Positions 34,846 through 48,764 of a DNA stretch of 64,000 nucleotides are shown one piece after another; position 1 is the first letter of the stretch; each line of letters opens with the position of its first letter. The stretch is from Primulina eburnea. Taxonomy: Eukaryota > Streptophyta > Magnoliopsida > Lamiales > Gesneriaceae. The notes under the pieces are model-generated. The model had not been told where the DNA came from, searched no databases, and was given only the letters and a program-made list of their open reading frames with translations. A program made the translations under genes and the position numbers. Location of the stretch: the NCBI RefSeq assembly GCF_022965805.1, contig NC_133101.1, positions 18,943,054 through 19,007,053 of the forward strand, read 5' to 3'.

Positions 34846-37788
34846 AGCTACCTATGCATTGCTAGATTCAGGAGCTACACATTCATTCATATCTGAAACC
34901 TTCATCAAAAGACTGAATATTTCTCCTCAAGATATGGGTTTGGATTTCAAGGTTTCTATTCCTTCCAGTGATCAAATGCCTACGTCTAAAATTGTCAAGA
35001 ATCTGGATCTTCGTTTATTCAAAGATATGGTTCAGGCAGATCTTATTGTGCTTCCTATGCCCGAATTTGATATTATTCTCGGGATGGATTGGTTATCAGC
35101 GAATGGATCTTCGATTGATTTTCGTCAGCGATCAGTGTCTATTAGACCACCTAGCGGTAAATCTTTTATCTTTGAGGCGGCGAGAAACAAGCAAATGCTG
35201 CATATTATCTCTTGTCTATATGCAAGGAAGCTTATTAAACGTGGATGCCAAGCTTTTCTAGCATGTGTCACTACCGCGCATGCTTCTATCAGTCAGAAGT
35301 TAGAAGATGTTGATATCGTCAGAGATTTTCCTAGTGTCTTTCCCGATGATGTTTCTGGCATTCCACCCGACCGTGAGGTGAAATTCTCTATTGAACTAAT
35401 GTCGGGCACATTACCTATTTCTAAAGCACCTTATCGTCTAGCACCTGCTGAAATGAAAGAATTAAAAGATCAAATTCAAGAACTACTAGATAAGGGTTTT
35501 ATTCGCCCTAGCTATTCTCCATGGGGCACACCGGTATTATTTGTGAAGAAGAAAGATGGTAGTATGCATCTTTGAATTGATTATCGAGAGCTTAATAGGG
35601 TCACCATCAAGAATAAGTTTCCATTGCAAAGAATTAAAGATTTATTTGATCAATTACAAGCAGCATTATATTCTAAAATTGATCCTCGTTCTGGATACCA
35701 TCAATTGAAAGTAAAATAGTCTGATGTGCACAAGACAACGTTTCGTACTAGATATGGGCACTACGAGTTTATGGTCATGCCATTTGGGTTGACCAATGAG
35801 CCAGCGATTTTCATGGATTCATTAATCGAGTATTTCAGCCCTATTTATATCAATTCATCATAGTTTTCATTGATGATATTTTGATCTATTCCAAGAGCAA
35901 AGAGGAGCATAGTCGTCATTTGAGGACATCACTGCAGGTACTGCAAGACAGAAAGCTTTTTGCAAAATTTCTACAAGTGTGAGTTTTGGCTTGATAGAGT
36001 GGCTTTATTATGCCACATCATTTCTAGCGATGGCGTTGAATTTGATCCAAGTAAAGTTGAGGCAATGAAATAATGGCCAGTACCTAAGAGTGTTATCGAG
36101 ATTTGCAGTTTCTTGGGACTAGCGGGCTATTATCGCAAATTTATTCAGGGACTCTCATCTATAGCGGTACCCATGACCTCTTTGACAAAGAATAATGCAA
36201 AGTTTTTATGGAGACCCGAGTGTCAAGACAATTTTGATAAGTTGAAGCAGGCCTTGATATCAGCTCCAGTGCTATATATGCCATCGGGGCAAGGAGAGTA
36301 TGTTTTGTATACCGTCGCTTCTAAACTTGGTTTGGGCACAATTATGATGCAAAACAACCGAGTTATAGCTTATGCGTCGAGACATTTCAAAATACACGAG
36401 AAAAACTACCCTACACACGATCTTGAGCTCGCAGCAGTAGTTTTTGCATTGAAAATTTGGAGACATTACTTATATGGGGAGAAGTGAAAAATATTTACCG
36501 ATCATAAAAGTTTGAAATACTTCTTCACCGAAAAAGAATTAAACTTGAGACAACGTAGATGGCTTGAATTAGTGAAGGACTACGATTGCGACATTAGCTA
36601 CCATTCGAGAAAAGCTAATGTTGTGGCAGACGCATTAAGTAGAGAAGCAGCAGTTATCACTCATCTATCGTTTCAAAGACCGTTGCAGTCCGAGATACAG
36701 TGGTTTGAGCTTACAGTTTATCCTAGAAGCGAGGCCCCTAATCTTGCCACTTAATCAGTACAGTCGACTTTGAGAGATAGAATTCGTGATGAACAGTCTA
36801 GTGACGAGCAGTTGCAAAAGTGGAGAGCTAGAGATGAAGCCAATGGCTGGAAGTTATATTCTGAGATGGATGGTATAGTTCGTTATCGAGATCGTTTATG
36901 GGTTCTTAGTGACGATTCAATGAGAGATCTTATTATGAAGGAAGCTCATGACACACTATATTCCATTCATCCGGGAAGCACGAAAATGTACAAAGATTTA
37001 CAGTTGTTATATTGGTCGCCAGGCATAAAGAGAGACATTTTGCGATTTGTATCCGAGTATTTAACTTGTTAGTAAGTTAAAGTAGAACATCATAGGCCAG
37101 AAAGAAAACTTAAACCACTTCCTATTCCCGAGCGGAAATGGGAAAATATTAAGATGGACTTTTTTCTGGGGTTGCCAAAGACAATTAAGGGTTTCAATGC
37201 TATATGGGTGATAGTGGATCGTCTTACGAAATCAATGCATTTTCTACCTATCAAGAGAGCCTTCACCATGATTCAGTATGTCGAGTTATATATTCGAGAG
37301 ATAGTTAGTCTGCATAGGATTCTCGTATCTATTGTTTTTTACAGAGATCCGAGATTCACGTCATCTTTTTGGAAGAGTCTGCATGCAGCGACGGGGACCA
37401 ATTTATTATTCAGTATACAACATTCCATCCTCAAACCGATGGTTAATCCGAAAGAGTTATTCAAATTTTGGAGGATCTACAGCGAGCATGTCTTATTGAC
37501 TTCCAAGGCAGTTGGGAAAAAAATTACCTTTAATGGAGTTCACCTACAATAATAGCTATCAATAATCTATCGAGATGGCTCCTTTTAAGGCACTTAATGG
37601 AAGAAAATGTTGATCTCCTATTCATTGGGACAAGGTTGGTGAAAGAAGAGAGATTGGTTCGGTTGTGATTGAAGAGATTGCCGAGCTTGTGGTCAAAATT
37701 CGTGAGAGAATGAAGACTGCAAAAAGCCGACAAAAGAGTTATGCGGATAAGATACAAAGAGATTTAGAGTTTGCAATGGGAGACCATG
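34846..37788 (+). pseudogene. pol: Chromovirus G pol, protease to integrase
   Basis: Close relative of F pol. Protease active site LLDSGATHSF near 34859, an open frame of 238 codons to a TGA at 35573-35575, then RT with several stops and shifts ([11 protein letters not shown] near 35867), RNase H (about 36290-36760), and integrase (zinc region about 36960-37070, core about 37154-37550). It breaks at gaccatg where element C inserted (target duplication ccatg at 37784-37788) and resumes at 58887. gag is missing. Confidence 0.9.
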
Positions 37789-39217
37789 TATGGGGACCCG
37801 GACGCTAATTCAATTTTTAATCGTCATTAGGATCAATTTACTAATCAAGTAATTTGGGTCATAAATTTTTTTCCTTTAAATGCGGAACATAGTGAAATCA
37901 AACTAATATATAGATCAGTATAAAAGTATTAATCTGTTACAATATACAATCATTTAAAACTAAGGTTCAACAACTAAATGTCAAGTGTCAAAACTCTATG
38001 TACATCAAAGTTCGTAGTCTCCACTCTATCACGATCTCTCCTCATTTCCTCGACCCTGATCCTTTCCCACCTGTTGTCATGTACACATACAAACAAGACA
38101 ACAGCCGGATAACTCCGGTGAGAAAATAATCCCAGTATAAAACATGTATACATGCAGTGTATGAGATCATATATAAAAGTATAAATCATGTATCATAAAA
38201 GAACATGAATCGATGCAAATCTGTAAATCAACTAATGACTCATCATCTCGGACTCAACTCACCTCTAATCTAGGGATCCCGATTTCTGAATGTTAGCACC
38301 TATATCGAATTTCAGCAATAGGAATGAATCAACTCCCAAGCGACATCGATATAGTACACGCATCCAGTGTATTGGAGAATCAGTCGACTCCTATTCTGAC
38401 AATGTGCAATGTGCCCGTGACTATTCGGTCATCATCAGGAACTTCTGTCAGTGACTCTTGCTCAATAGCTAATTGCTATACTTTGTTTTTCTATGAATCA
38501 ATAGAATAAGCATATCAATCTCATATAAATTCAAGTCTCAATGTAAGTAAAATAAAGTATGTGATTTGTTGGGAAACTCAAGTCCAATCAGACTTAAGTC
38601 GATCTCCCGGTTGACAATGTCTTATACCTTTCGTTCGTCTTCTCGGTTTAAAGCAATATCAGTTCTAACTCAAGGCTGTCTCTGTAAATCTGAAATGACA
38701 TATCGAGAATAGTAATATCAATATTCCATTCCCAATTCAAATACAGAATCTGATTAGTCTGAATTTATTTCAAATCATCGGCATAACGGCACAATCTCAG
38801 TATCCATGTCAATACTATATCAACAAATAACAATTACAAATCATGACCCCTATCCGGTACAATATGTAATTCATTCATAATCCAAATCTGTCCCATAATC
38901 AATCGATATAAAATCATAAAATCATAAAATTTCATAATCAGTCTGTTCTTCGATCTGACTTCAATTCTACGATGTCTAACACGTCAAGAACATCACATAT
39001 AAATCATATCAAATTCCTACAACATCACAATTTCAAATGATATCAGAACTCATTAAAACTTACGTCCTGTTGTAGCTGTCGACACGAGGATCCCAGTACC
39101 GTGTTTGGATTCAAACTGTGATAAACGGAACTCACAAAATCACAATTCTAGTACATATGAAGTTGAGGGAATTCTCGATTTCTGCTGTGGAATTCTGAAG
39201 AATTTCGAAAGAGGAGG

Positions 39218-39220
<3 letters not shown>

Positions 39221-39284
<64 letters not shown>
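39221..39284. repeat. TA microsatellite at the TATA position of the C LTR
   Basis: A run of about 64 bases of (ta)n. Aligned with the solo LTR, it occupies the place of gatatataaat, immediately downstream (minus strand) of the palindrome array. Confidence 0.75.
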
Positions 39285-39285
<1 letters not shown>

Positions 39286-39329
39286 CATGTAATTGATACG
39301 TGTCTCTCTTAAAATTTTTCCAAAGCCTC

Positions 39330-39610
39330 TCGCGCATATGCGTGTCCTCTCCTCGCGCATATGCGCGAGACCTACTGTCTCGGGGCCTAAGCTTCTCGAC
39401 AGCTCGCACATATGCGCGCCCCAAATCCGCGTATGTGCGCCGAGCACTTCACTTCAACCCGTAGGCTACTGGTCATCTCGTGCATGTACGCGCCTACGCA
39501 CCGCGCATGTGCGCCAAGTTTCTTGTCTGCGAAGTCATGCAGCTCAACACCTCGCGCATATGCGCGCCCTCACACCGCGCATATGCACGCAAAGTTCTGT
39601 CCGCGCACCA
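39330..39610. repeat. gcgcatatgcgc palindrome array, C 3' LTR
   Basis: About eight copies of cgcgcatatgcgcg-like palindromes, partly decayed, spaced 15-50 bp apart, as in the other LTRs of this family. Confidence 0.9.
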
Positions 39611-39827
39611 TGCTCGACTCAACAAGTTAAAATCCCGGTAACGAAATACTCCTTTTATAATTACATCAACTATCAATAAATCAATCTCAGATCACAGTGA
39701 TCAAATTTCAGGCATTACAATTCTCCCCCTCTAAGACACGATTTCGTCCCCGAAATCACAGGCAATCAAATCGTATCAAATGCAATAATCAGACAAAATA
39801 ATAGAAATTGAAAATAGAAGACTCACA

Positions 39828-42800
39828 TCAGTGAAATAAGTCTGGGAACTCTTGCCACATATCTGATTCAGTCTCCCAAGTAGCTTCTTCAGTTCCATGA
39901 TGAGTCCACTGCACTTTCACAAGAGGAATAATCTTTGTTCTGAGCTTCTTTTCTTTTCGATCAATAATTCGAACTGGTCTCTCAACATAACTCAGTGATT
40001 CATCTAGCTTGGCCTCGTCTGGCTGAATAATGTGAGAATCATCGGGGAGATACTTCCGCAGCATTGATACATGAAACACATCATGTATCCCAGATAGAGA
40101 AAGCGGTAAGGCGAGTCGATAGGCACGATCTCCTATTTTTTCGAGAATCTCATACGGCCCAACATATCGTGGAGACAGCTTCCCTTTCTTGTCAAATCTG
40201 ACACCTCCTCTGAAAGGTGAAATCTTCAAGAATACTCGGTTTCCAACCTCAAATACCAACGGTCTTCGTCGGATATTTGCTTATTTTGCCTTTCTATCTT
40301 GATATGTCTTCATTCTTTTCTGAATCAGCTTTACCTTCTCAGTCATATCTCTGATCATATCAGGTCCAATCTCAGGAACTTCAGAGATATCGTCCCAATA
40401 AAGAGGGGATATGCACTTCTTTCCGTACAACGCTTCAAATGGGGCCATCTCAATACTCGTCTGATAGCTATTGATGTACGAAAATTCACAAAGTGGCAAT
40501 GCATCTTGTCATCCAGTGCTAAAATCAAGCACTGGAGCTCTCAGCATATCTTCCAATGTCTGTATAGTCCTGCTCTGACTGTCCGTCAGTCTATGGATGA
40601 TATGCGGTACTCAGATGTAACTTCGTACCTAGAGCCTGCTGCAAACTCTGCAAAAAGTGCGATGTGAACCGAGGATCACGGTCTGAAACAATCAACTTCG
40701 GCACTCCGTGCAATCTGACCACTTCCCTTACATAAATCTCAGCCATCTGGTCATATCGATATATCATCTTGTACGGAATAAAACATGCAGATTTGGTCAG
40801 TCTGTCAATAACAACCCAAATTGCATCAGAACCTTTGGAGGAACGCGGTAGCTGCGTCACGAAATCCATGGAAATGTGATCTCATTTCCATTCATGAATC
40901 GATAAACTTTGTAATAGTCCTCCGGGTTTCTTTCTTTTGGATTTCACCTGTTGGCAATTCAGACATTTGGACACAAACGTTGTGACATCAGATTTCATCT
41001 GTTTCCACCAAAACTGTCCTTTCAAATCATTATACATTTTTCTGCCACCAGGATGAATGCTAAAACGACTGTTGTGCGCTTCTGTCAATATCTCCTGTCT
41101 TAACTCTGAAACATCCGGCACAACAATACAATTATTCACGTACAGTACATCTTCACGTACCTGATACTCTGACTGATGACTTGCTCTGACCATTGATATC
41201 GAATACTGCACATTCTGATCAATTTTCTGAGCCGCTTTAATCCCCAAAATCAGCTCTGGTTCAGCTTGAACAGTATATAATCTCAACGGTTGACAATCTG
41301 TCTCAAATACCTATCCAGACAAATAGCACTCTTCTATCAAATTTGAAACACCTATAGTCGATAAGGATAAAGAACATACCTTTCGACTCAGTGCAACCGC
41401 TGCTGCATTGGATTTTTCCGGATGGTATTTGATTTCACAATCAAAATCTTTAAGCAGATCGAGCCATCTCCTTTGTCTCATATTCAGTTCTGATTGGGAA
41501 AACAAATACTTTAAGCTTTTGTGATTAGAATATATTTCGAATTTCTCACCGTAGAGGTAGTGTCGCCATATCTTCAGTGCAAACACAATGGCTGCCAATT
41601 CAAGATCATTAATTGGGTAACGAGACTCATGTGGCTTCAACTGTCTCGAGGCATAAGCAATCACATGTCCCCGCTGCATAAAAACACAACCAAAACCTCT
41701 GTGAGAAGCGTCACAATAAACAACAAATCCACCAGTACCTGACGGTACAGTCAATATCGGTGCACTGGTCAACCTTTTCTTCAGCTCAACAAAACTGGAC
41801 TCACGTTCCTCAGACCAAACAAATGGAGCATTCTTCTGAGTCAATTTAGTAATCGGTTTAGCAATGCTGGAGAAATCTTTAATGAATCGTCTGTAATATC
41901 CTGGCAAACCCATAAAGCTACGTATTTCTGGTACAGATGTCGGTCTCGGCCAACTAATCACAGCCTCAACCTTGCTAGGATCAACAGATATCCCATCACC
42001 AGATATGATGTCACCCAGAAATACTACCTGTCTCAGCCAAAACTCACATTTCGACAGTTTAACATACAGTTTCTCAGTTCTCAGAATTCTCAACACAGGT
42101 CTCAAATGTTCAGCATGCTCTATCATATTCTTTGAATAAATCAAAATATCATCAATGAATATGATAACAAAATCATCCAAATATTTCTGAAACACACGGT
42201 TCATCAGAACCATAAAAACAGCTGGGGCATTCGTAAGACCAAAAGGCATGAAAATAAACTCATAATGTCCATACCTGGTCCTGAACGCTGTCTTTGAGAT
42301 ATCAGAATCCCTGACTCTCAGCTGATGATATCTAGATCTCAGATCGATATTGGAATTTACTGAAGAACCCTGCAACTGATCAAACAAGTCGTCTATACGA
42401 GGCAAAGGGTATTTATTCTTTACCGTTGCTTTGTTCAGTTGCCGGTAGTCAATGTAGAGTCTCATTGAACCATCTTTCTTTCGCACAAACAATACTGGAG
42501 CACCCCAAAGAGATACACTCGGTCGGATATATCCCTTGGTCAGTAAATCCTCCAACTGCTCCTTCAAATCTTTCAATTCTATTGGTGCCATTTTGTACGG
42601 AGTTCTAGAAATCGGAACTGTACCTGGTACAAACTCAATGCTGAAATCTATCTCTCGAATCGGAGGCAATCCCAGAATCTTGTCTGGGAAGACATCAGCA
42701 AACTCACACACCACTGGAAAGTCCGCCAATGATGGACTCGACTTCGGTAAATCAACTAAATAGACAAGGAATCCATCCGTTCCTTTCTGCAACAATCGAG

Positions 42801-44081
42801 TCATAGATATAACAGATATTAAAGGGATTCTAGCTCGAGAACCCTTACCGTAAAATTTCCACTCCTCAGCCATCTCAGGTCTGAATCTCACAATCTTGTG
42901 GAAACAATCAACTGTAGCTCTGTACTTGGTCAGCATATCGATACCGATAAGATAATCAAAATCAGACAACCCAAGCACAATACAGTCTAGCCCAATCTCA
43001 TGCCCGTCATATCGTAGTATACAAGATCTAACAGAATTCACTGATACAAGACCTTTCCCCAAAGGAGAAGAAACAGATACTACAACAGATAGGGACTCAA
43101 CAGGCAATGCATGAATCAATGCAAATCTCTCAGAAATAAATGTATGCGATGCACCAGTATCAATCAATACGTAAGCAGGATAACCAGAAATAAAACAGTT
43201 ACCTGTCACCACATCATCAGGTGCATCCTGTGCCTGCTCCTCAGTCAAAGTAAAAACTCTGGCCTGCTGTCTCGGAGGTTGGCTCACTATCTTGCTTCCT
43301 CCTGGCCTTTGCTGTGACTGGGTCGATGGTGCGGGTTGGAAAGAGTGGACAGCTGATGGTCGTCTCTCTTTCTGAGCCATTGAACCAGATGACTCTGCTC
43401 TCTGGGACCCCTGGGACCCTCTCTGAGGACACACTCTTGCAAAATGTCCCTGCTGTCTACAGATGTGGCAACTACCAAGTACTCCTTGGCACTGCTCTAT
43501 GGAGTGTCTCCCTCAACAATTGCTGCAATAAGGGCCTGTATAACTCTGGCTCTGACTGGTCTGTCGTGAGCCACTCGAGCTAGAAGAACTGCTTCTAGAT
43601 TTCTTGAATTGTTTTCCTCTGGCTTTCAAATAGTCCTTCTTTCAACCACTGCTGCTGCAACTCTCAAACCGGGGAGGGGGTTGTTGTGGTATCGGTACTG
43701 GGGCAACATACGAAGCTCCTCTCTTTCTAATCAGACCGGCTTCTGATCCCTTTGCTCTGTTCAGGGCATCAGTAAAATTATTCGGTCGCCCTGTGTTCAC
43801 CAGTATAAATATCTCAGGATTCAAACCATTGATGAACTGATCATCCACCGCTTCTTCATTCTCGGCCACCTGTGGAGCAAATCTCAGTAACGAAGAGAAC
43901 TTGGCCACATACTCCTCAATGTTCAACTGGCCATGTCTCAAATTTGCAAACTCAGCACCTTTATCCTTTCGGTATGACACATGGAAGAATCTCTGATAGA
44001 ATTCGGTTTTGAAAACATTCCAGGTAATGTTCGTACCTCGATGCTCCAATGCCTTCTTTGTTGTGATCCAGTAGTTCTTTG
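39828..44081 (-). pseudogene. gag-pol: C gag (3' part) and pol
   Basis: Read from 44081 downward. Capsid part (44049-43642, TEFYQRFFHVSYRKDKGAEF), stops near 43640 and 43513, then a zinc knuckle with correct spacing ([14 protein letters not shown]). A 707-codon frame (43434-41311) follows with protease ([10 protein letters not shown]), RT ([11 protein letters not shown]) and RNase H. A TAG at 41311 and further stops precede integrase (41286-40591). A one-base shift near 40570 moves the frame for the last part, which ends with a chromodomain (KIIPLVKVQWTHHGTEEATW) at 39828. This is a relatively well-preserved chromovirus polyprotein. Confidence 0.92.
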
Positions 44082-44086
44082 CAATG

Positions 44087-45733
44087 TGATGAAACTTAAA
44101 ATTAATAATTTATTATATGTTAAAATCTGTATTTTAAAATTTTAAGTTTCATTAAAATTATAAATTATGTTATTTTAGTATTGTTTGTTTATATTTAAAT
44201 GTCTTACTAAATTTTTTTTATTTTCAGTTTTTTTACGTGTTGGTAAAATAATGATAACTCAAGCTAGAAAATTCAAATGGAGGTGACTCAAACATGGTTG
44301 GAATCCTTGAGAAGTTATCTACAACTTTGCAGAAGACATGATTGCCTAAAAAGCTCATTAAGATGATAAAATTGTGCAAAGATCAAAAGGAGGACACATT
44401 TACTTTTACTATGACCAGCATTTAGTAAAAAAATCATAACTATTTCAATATTTATCCAAATGAGGTGAATCAAGTGGCCAAACTCATCTACAGAAAATTC
44501 CCCACATGTTTGTGGTTTTAATCAGAGTCAAATTCGGTGAGCAAAGTCGTGGAACAAGGCATTGAAAGAAGGGACATGGAATTGGAGTTGAGGAGACAAA
44601 GAATACTATTACAACTACATGGCATTAATAGAATTTTTGACCCTTTCTCTCATTTGGCCGATAAATAGAGGTCTTATGCTAGCTTGAGAATCATTCTATC
44701 TCATTGTAAAATATAGTGTGAGTGTGTATCAAAGTTCTAAGTTCCAATATATTTTCTTTCATTTTCTCAACTATGAGTGATATTTTAGTGTTGATCAAAA
44801 TTAAGTTCATGGCAAGCTAAATCTATTATGTCAAGGTGAAGAGGATGCATTCTTAGGTGAAGTAAGATTGTTTATAGTTTGTACATTCTTTCTTTATTTC
44901 TTTTCATTTAGCTAACTTATTTTCATTGTAGGTATAAAAATGAATTACTTGTTGTTATCAATTTACATCAAATGCTTGATACCATTGAAGTGGTTATCTT
45001 GATTTGTTGTTTAATTTTGATACAATAAATATTTCATCACTTATTATTATTGTTATATTATATATATATAGATATATATATTTATATAATAATATCATAA
45101 TATTTCATTTAGACAATAGCGTGGCTCTGCCGGTTGTTCTACATGAAATATTATGATTAATACTAACAATCTAACTTTTACTTTCTCGCAACTAACTTTT
45201 ATTTTCCGCATCTAACTTTTACTTTCTCGCAACTAACTTTTATTTTTCGCAACTAACTTTTTCTTTACCGCAACTAACTTATTAAATCAATATATTTCAT
45301 TTAGGCAATAGCGTGGCTCTGCCGGTTGTTCTAAATGAAATATAGTGATTTAATTTTACATTTACTTTATGCAATTATATATTTATATAGTTATAACTAT
45401 AATCATAGGTATCATATATAAAATATCGGTTAATTCGGTATTTTCTATAGTGGGAACTATATTATATTATGTGTGTGTTTAATTTTCTTGGAACCATTAT
45501 TTATGGTGGTTTCCTTTGTTTTACTTTTAGTTAAACAATATTACATAAACCAAGAATAAATCCTCAAGCCTTGACAAAATTTATAATTTGTAAACTTTAT
45601 TCTTGCATTTGGTAATCTATAAATTAATAAATTTAAACTCAAAATAACCTCTCTGTGGATCGATCTCGTACTTACGAAATATATTACTTGCAGACAACCT
45701 ACACTTGGGTGAATTATTATTTAAGTAGTAGCA
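44087..45733 (+). repeat. 5' LTR of B
   Basis: 1647 bp, tgatgaaactt to agtagca. It contains two stem-loops (45100-45152 and about 45292-45343) around tandem repeats built on cgcaactaacttttattt. The first 130 bases differ from the 3' LTR at only a few positions by eye. Confidence 0.93.
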
Positions 45734-45739
45734 AGTTTT

Positions 45740-45757
45740 TGACGCCGTTGCCGGGGA
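45740..45757 (+). other. Primer-binding site, tRNA-Asp type (B)
   Basis: tgacgccgttgccgggga follows the LTR after the spacer agtttt, one base from the tggcgccgttgccgggga consensus of Athila/Tat elements. Confidence 0.92.
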
Positions 45758-45914
45758 GGTATAAATTAAGTTTATATTTGTTATTTATGTTTTATTTATA
45801 AGTATTGTGTTTTTTTTTCTTTTTGTTTGAGTGTTTGGAGTCGAAAAAAAAGTGGTAGACTTATTCGAATATCTGAAAATAATTTAAATATGGATGATAA
45901 TTCAAATAATCAAG

Positions 45915-45955
<41 letters not shown>

Positions 45956-46890
45956 CAAGAACATGATCAATTAAGAACACTTAGGCACCATATGAACCCT
46001 ATTAGAACCAGTGCCCCATCTTGTTTAGTTTTTCCTCCCGATACATCTAATTTCAACTTTAAACCTCAAATTATTCAACTTTTACCAAATTTTCATGGCT
46101 TAGATTCTGAAAATCCATATTTGCATCTAAGAGAATTTGAGGAAGTTTGTAACACTTATAATGATCAAAATTGTAGCATGGATATAGTTCGATTAAAGAT
46201 TTTTCCTTTTTCTTTAAAAGATAAAGCTAAAACATGGCTACAAAATTTGAGATCGAGTTCAATAAGGTCATGGGAAGAAATGCAACAACAATTTCTTAAA
46301 AAGTTTTTTCCTTCCCATAGAACAAACTCTTTTTAAAAGACAAATTACAACTTTTTCTCAAAAACAAGGAGAAACATTTTATCAATGTTGGGATAGATAT
46401 AAAGAATTACTTAATACATGCCCACATCATGGTTTTGAAACATGGAGAATAGTTTCTCACTTTTATGAAGGTCTTATACCAAAAGATAGGCAAATGATTG
46501 AATTCATGTGTAATGGAACTTTTGAAGATAAAAACCCAAATGAAGCTATGGAATATTTGGATTCATTAGCAGAAAATGCTCAAAATTGGGATAATATAGG
46601 CACAATAGAAACACCAACAACTAAAATCAATAATTCAACAAATGGGGGTGGTATCTATAATCTTAAAGATGATACAGATATTCAAGCTAAACTTGCATCT
46701 TTAGCAAGAAAAATTGAGTCATTAGAAATGAAAAAGAGTGGTCAATTGAAAAGTATTCAAGAAATTTTTTGTCATATATGTGATACACATGATCATGCTA
46801 CAAAAGATTGTCCAACATTACCTTCATTTAAAGAATGTCTCCATGAACAAGCAAACTATGTTAACAATTATAAAAAAGGTAAATTAACTT

Positions 46891-47878
46891 TAAATCCCTG
46901 ACAGGCTTTATAACTTTGTCGTCAGTCCCTATGTCAGAAAACTTGTGTTTCAACTCCCTGACATAATTGATTTATTATTTTAAACTCCCTAATGCTTAGC
47001 AAAATACTATAATACCCTTCTTGATTTCATGAAATCAAAGTACAAATTTATCTACATTTGGTATCAATTAGTATAAATCGAGCACTATAATATATTAACT
47101 GAGTATTTGAAATGTACAAAATCGAGCATTAAATACAATAGATCGAGTATTATTCTAGAAGTGCTCCATTTATGCTAGTACATGCTATTAGAACATGTAG
47201 TACATATTCCATTATTTTGAGTATACTCTTTAATTAATTGAGCATTAAATACAATAGATCGAGTATTATTCTAGAAGTGCTCCATTTATGCTAGTACATG
47301 ATATTAGAACATGTAGTACATATTCCATTATTTTGAGTATACTCTTTAATTAATTGAGCATTAAATACAATAGATCGAGTATTATTCTAGAAGTGCTCCA
47401 TTTATGCTAGTACATGCTATTAGAACATGTAGTACATATTCCATTATTTTGAGTATACTCTTTAATTAATTGAGTATTAAATACAATAGATCGAGTATTA
47501 TTCTAGAAGTGTTCCATTTATGCTAGTACATGCTCAATTTATTATAAAAATACTCATCTTCAGGCAGAAATGTCTCTAGTTCTAGGGGTAGTGCATATGT
47601 AGGATTGTTCACCATGACACGAGCATTATACGTTACATGAATTATTATTGACACAAAATTATGTTAATTTCGGCATAACATATCGTAAATTCAGTATAAT
47701 TCGTCTCCAATTAAGTACATAACTTGGATATTTGAGTATAAAATTGGAAAATGGAAAAAAAGGCATTTTAGTCAGTTTTTGTAGTTAGGGAGTTTAAACA
47801 AATAAATATTTGCATGTGGGGATCGAGAAAAAAAAACTTCTGACATAGGGACTGAAAAGGAAGTTCAGTTTGGATTTA
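46891..47878. mobile_element. MITE-like insertion with imperfect terminal inverted repeats
   Basis: About 988 bp interrupting B gag. The ends are inverted relative to each other: taaatcc...cagtccctatgtcagaa on the left and ttctgacatagggactg...ggattta on the right. A further inner match pairs taaactccctaa with ttagggagttta, giving imperfect inverted repeats of about 100 bp. It has no coding capacity and is absent from the normal gag continuity. I could not define a target duplication with certainty, so the superfamily is left open. Confidence 0.65.
47124..47540 (+). repeat. 116-bp tandem repeat, about 3.6 copies
   Basis: Units start at 47124, 47240, 47356 and 47472, exactly 116 bp apart, each beginning gagcattaaatacaatagat (gagtatt in the last). 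They differ at only a few bases. The array forms the core of the MITE-like insertion. Confidence 0.93.
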
Positions 47879-48764
47879 GGCATTTTAGAGCAACTCACCC
47901 TTATAAAAAACCAATACTAGATCCTTTTTCACCATCATATAATCCGGGATGGAAAAATCATCCTAATTTTAGTTGGAGGAATGATAATAATGCACAACCT
48001 TCCCAACAATATTTTCAAAATAACCAAAATCATCAAGGTTATATTCCTTATGTTACACCTCCAAGAAAAAACTTTGAAGATGTAATTCATGCATTTATCC
48101 AAAAGCAAGAGTCTATCAATATTCAAAACAGTCAATCTATGAGTGATTTGAAAGAAACTCTTGCAAAATTTGCATCTGCACTTAATATTCATGAAAAAGG
48201 AAAATTTCCATCTCAACCTCAACCTAATCCTAAAAATCAAAATCAAGAATTAAAAAATGAAAAAATTGATCAGATAAAATCTGTTATTACCCTTAGAAGT
48301 GGTAAAATAGTTAATGATCCATATATCAATGAAAACAAGGATCATTTAAAATCAAAGAGTAAGGATGATCATCCTGATACTTTTGAGAATGATGATACCT
48401 TAAATTCTAAGAATAATATGGTGAATGATAAATCATCTAAAATAGTAAATGAGTCAAATAAACCTCCACCATTTCCTCATGCATTAACAAATTATAAAAA
48501 ACAAAAAAGTGATTCTGATATCTATGAAGTTTTTAAACAAATAAAGATAAATATTCCATTATTAGATGCTATTAAACAAGTACCTTCCTATGCAAAATAT
48601 TTAAAAGACTTATGTACTGTGAAGAGAAAATTGCATGTGAAGAAGAAAGCATTCTTGGCTGAACAAGTAAGTTCTATTCTTCAAAATAATTCTAGTTTAA
48701 AATATAAAGATCCTGGTTGTCCAACAATTTCATGTATTATTGGAAAAAATAAAATTAAAAAGCT

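Larger units (their letters stand above)
37789..39720 (-). repeat. 3' LTR of C
   Basis: 1932 bp, tgtaatgcctg to the end on the minus strand. It is about 385 bp longer than the 5' LTR because that copy has lost the stretch corresponding to about 38895-39283. It contains the gcgcatatgcgc palindrome array and an expanded TA run at the presumed TATA position. Confidence 0.92.
45827..48760 (+). pseudogene. gag: Element B gag, frameshifted and interrupted
   Basis: Starts at 45827. A (aat)n run encodes an asparagine tract near residue 35. Capsid domain follows (MDIVRLKIFPFSLKDKAKTW, then WEEMQQQFLKKFFPSHRTN). An extra T in a T-run near 46334 shifts the frame; capsid sequence continues in another frame (QCWDRYKELL, HFYEGLIPKDRQM) to a CCHC knuckle (CHICDTHDHATKDC) at about 46770. 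A small DNA element (46891-47878) then interrupts it. The remaining part (NPGWKNHPNFSW near 47941) resumes beyond, followed by a lysine/asparagine-rich linker to 48760. A one-base shift separates it from the protease. Confidence 0.88.

Noticed and set aside
39293..39679. Frame of 128 codons in the C 3' LTR, also at 58455-58841
   Set aside because: Same effect of the CpG-rich palindrome array, with the cysteine and arginine content set by the repeat; not a cysteine-rich protein.
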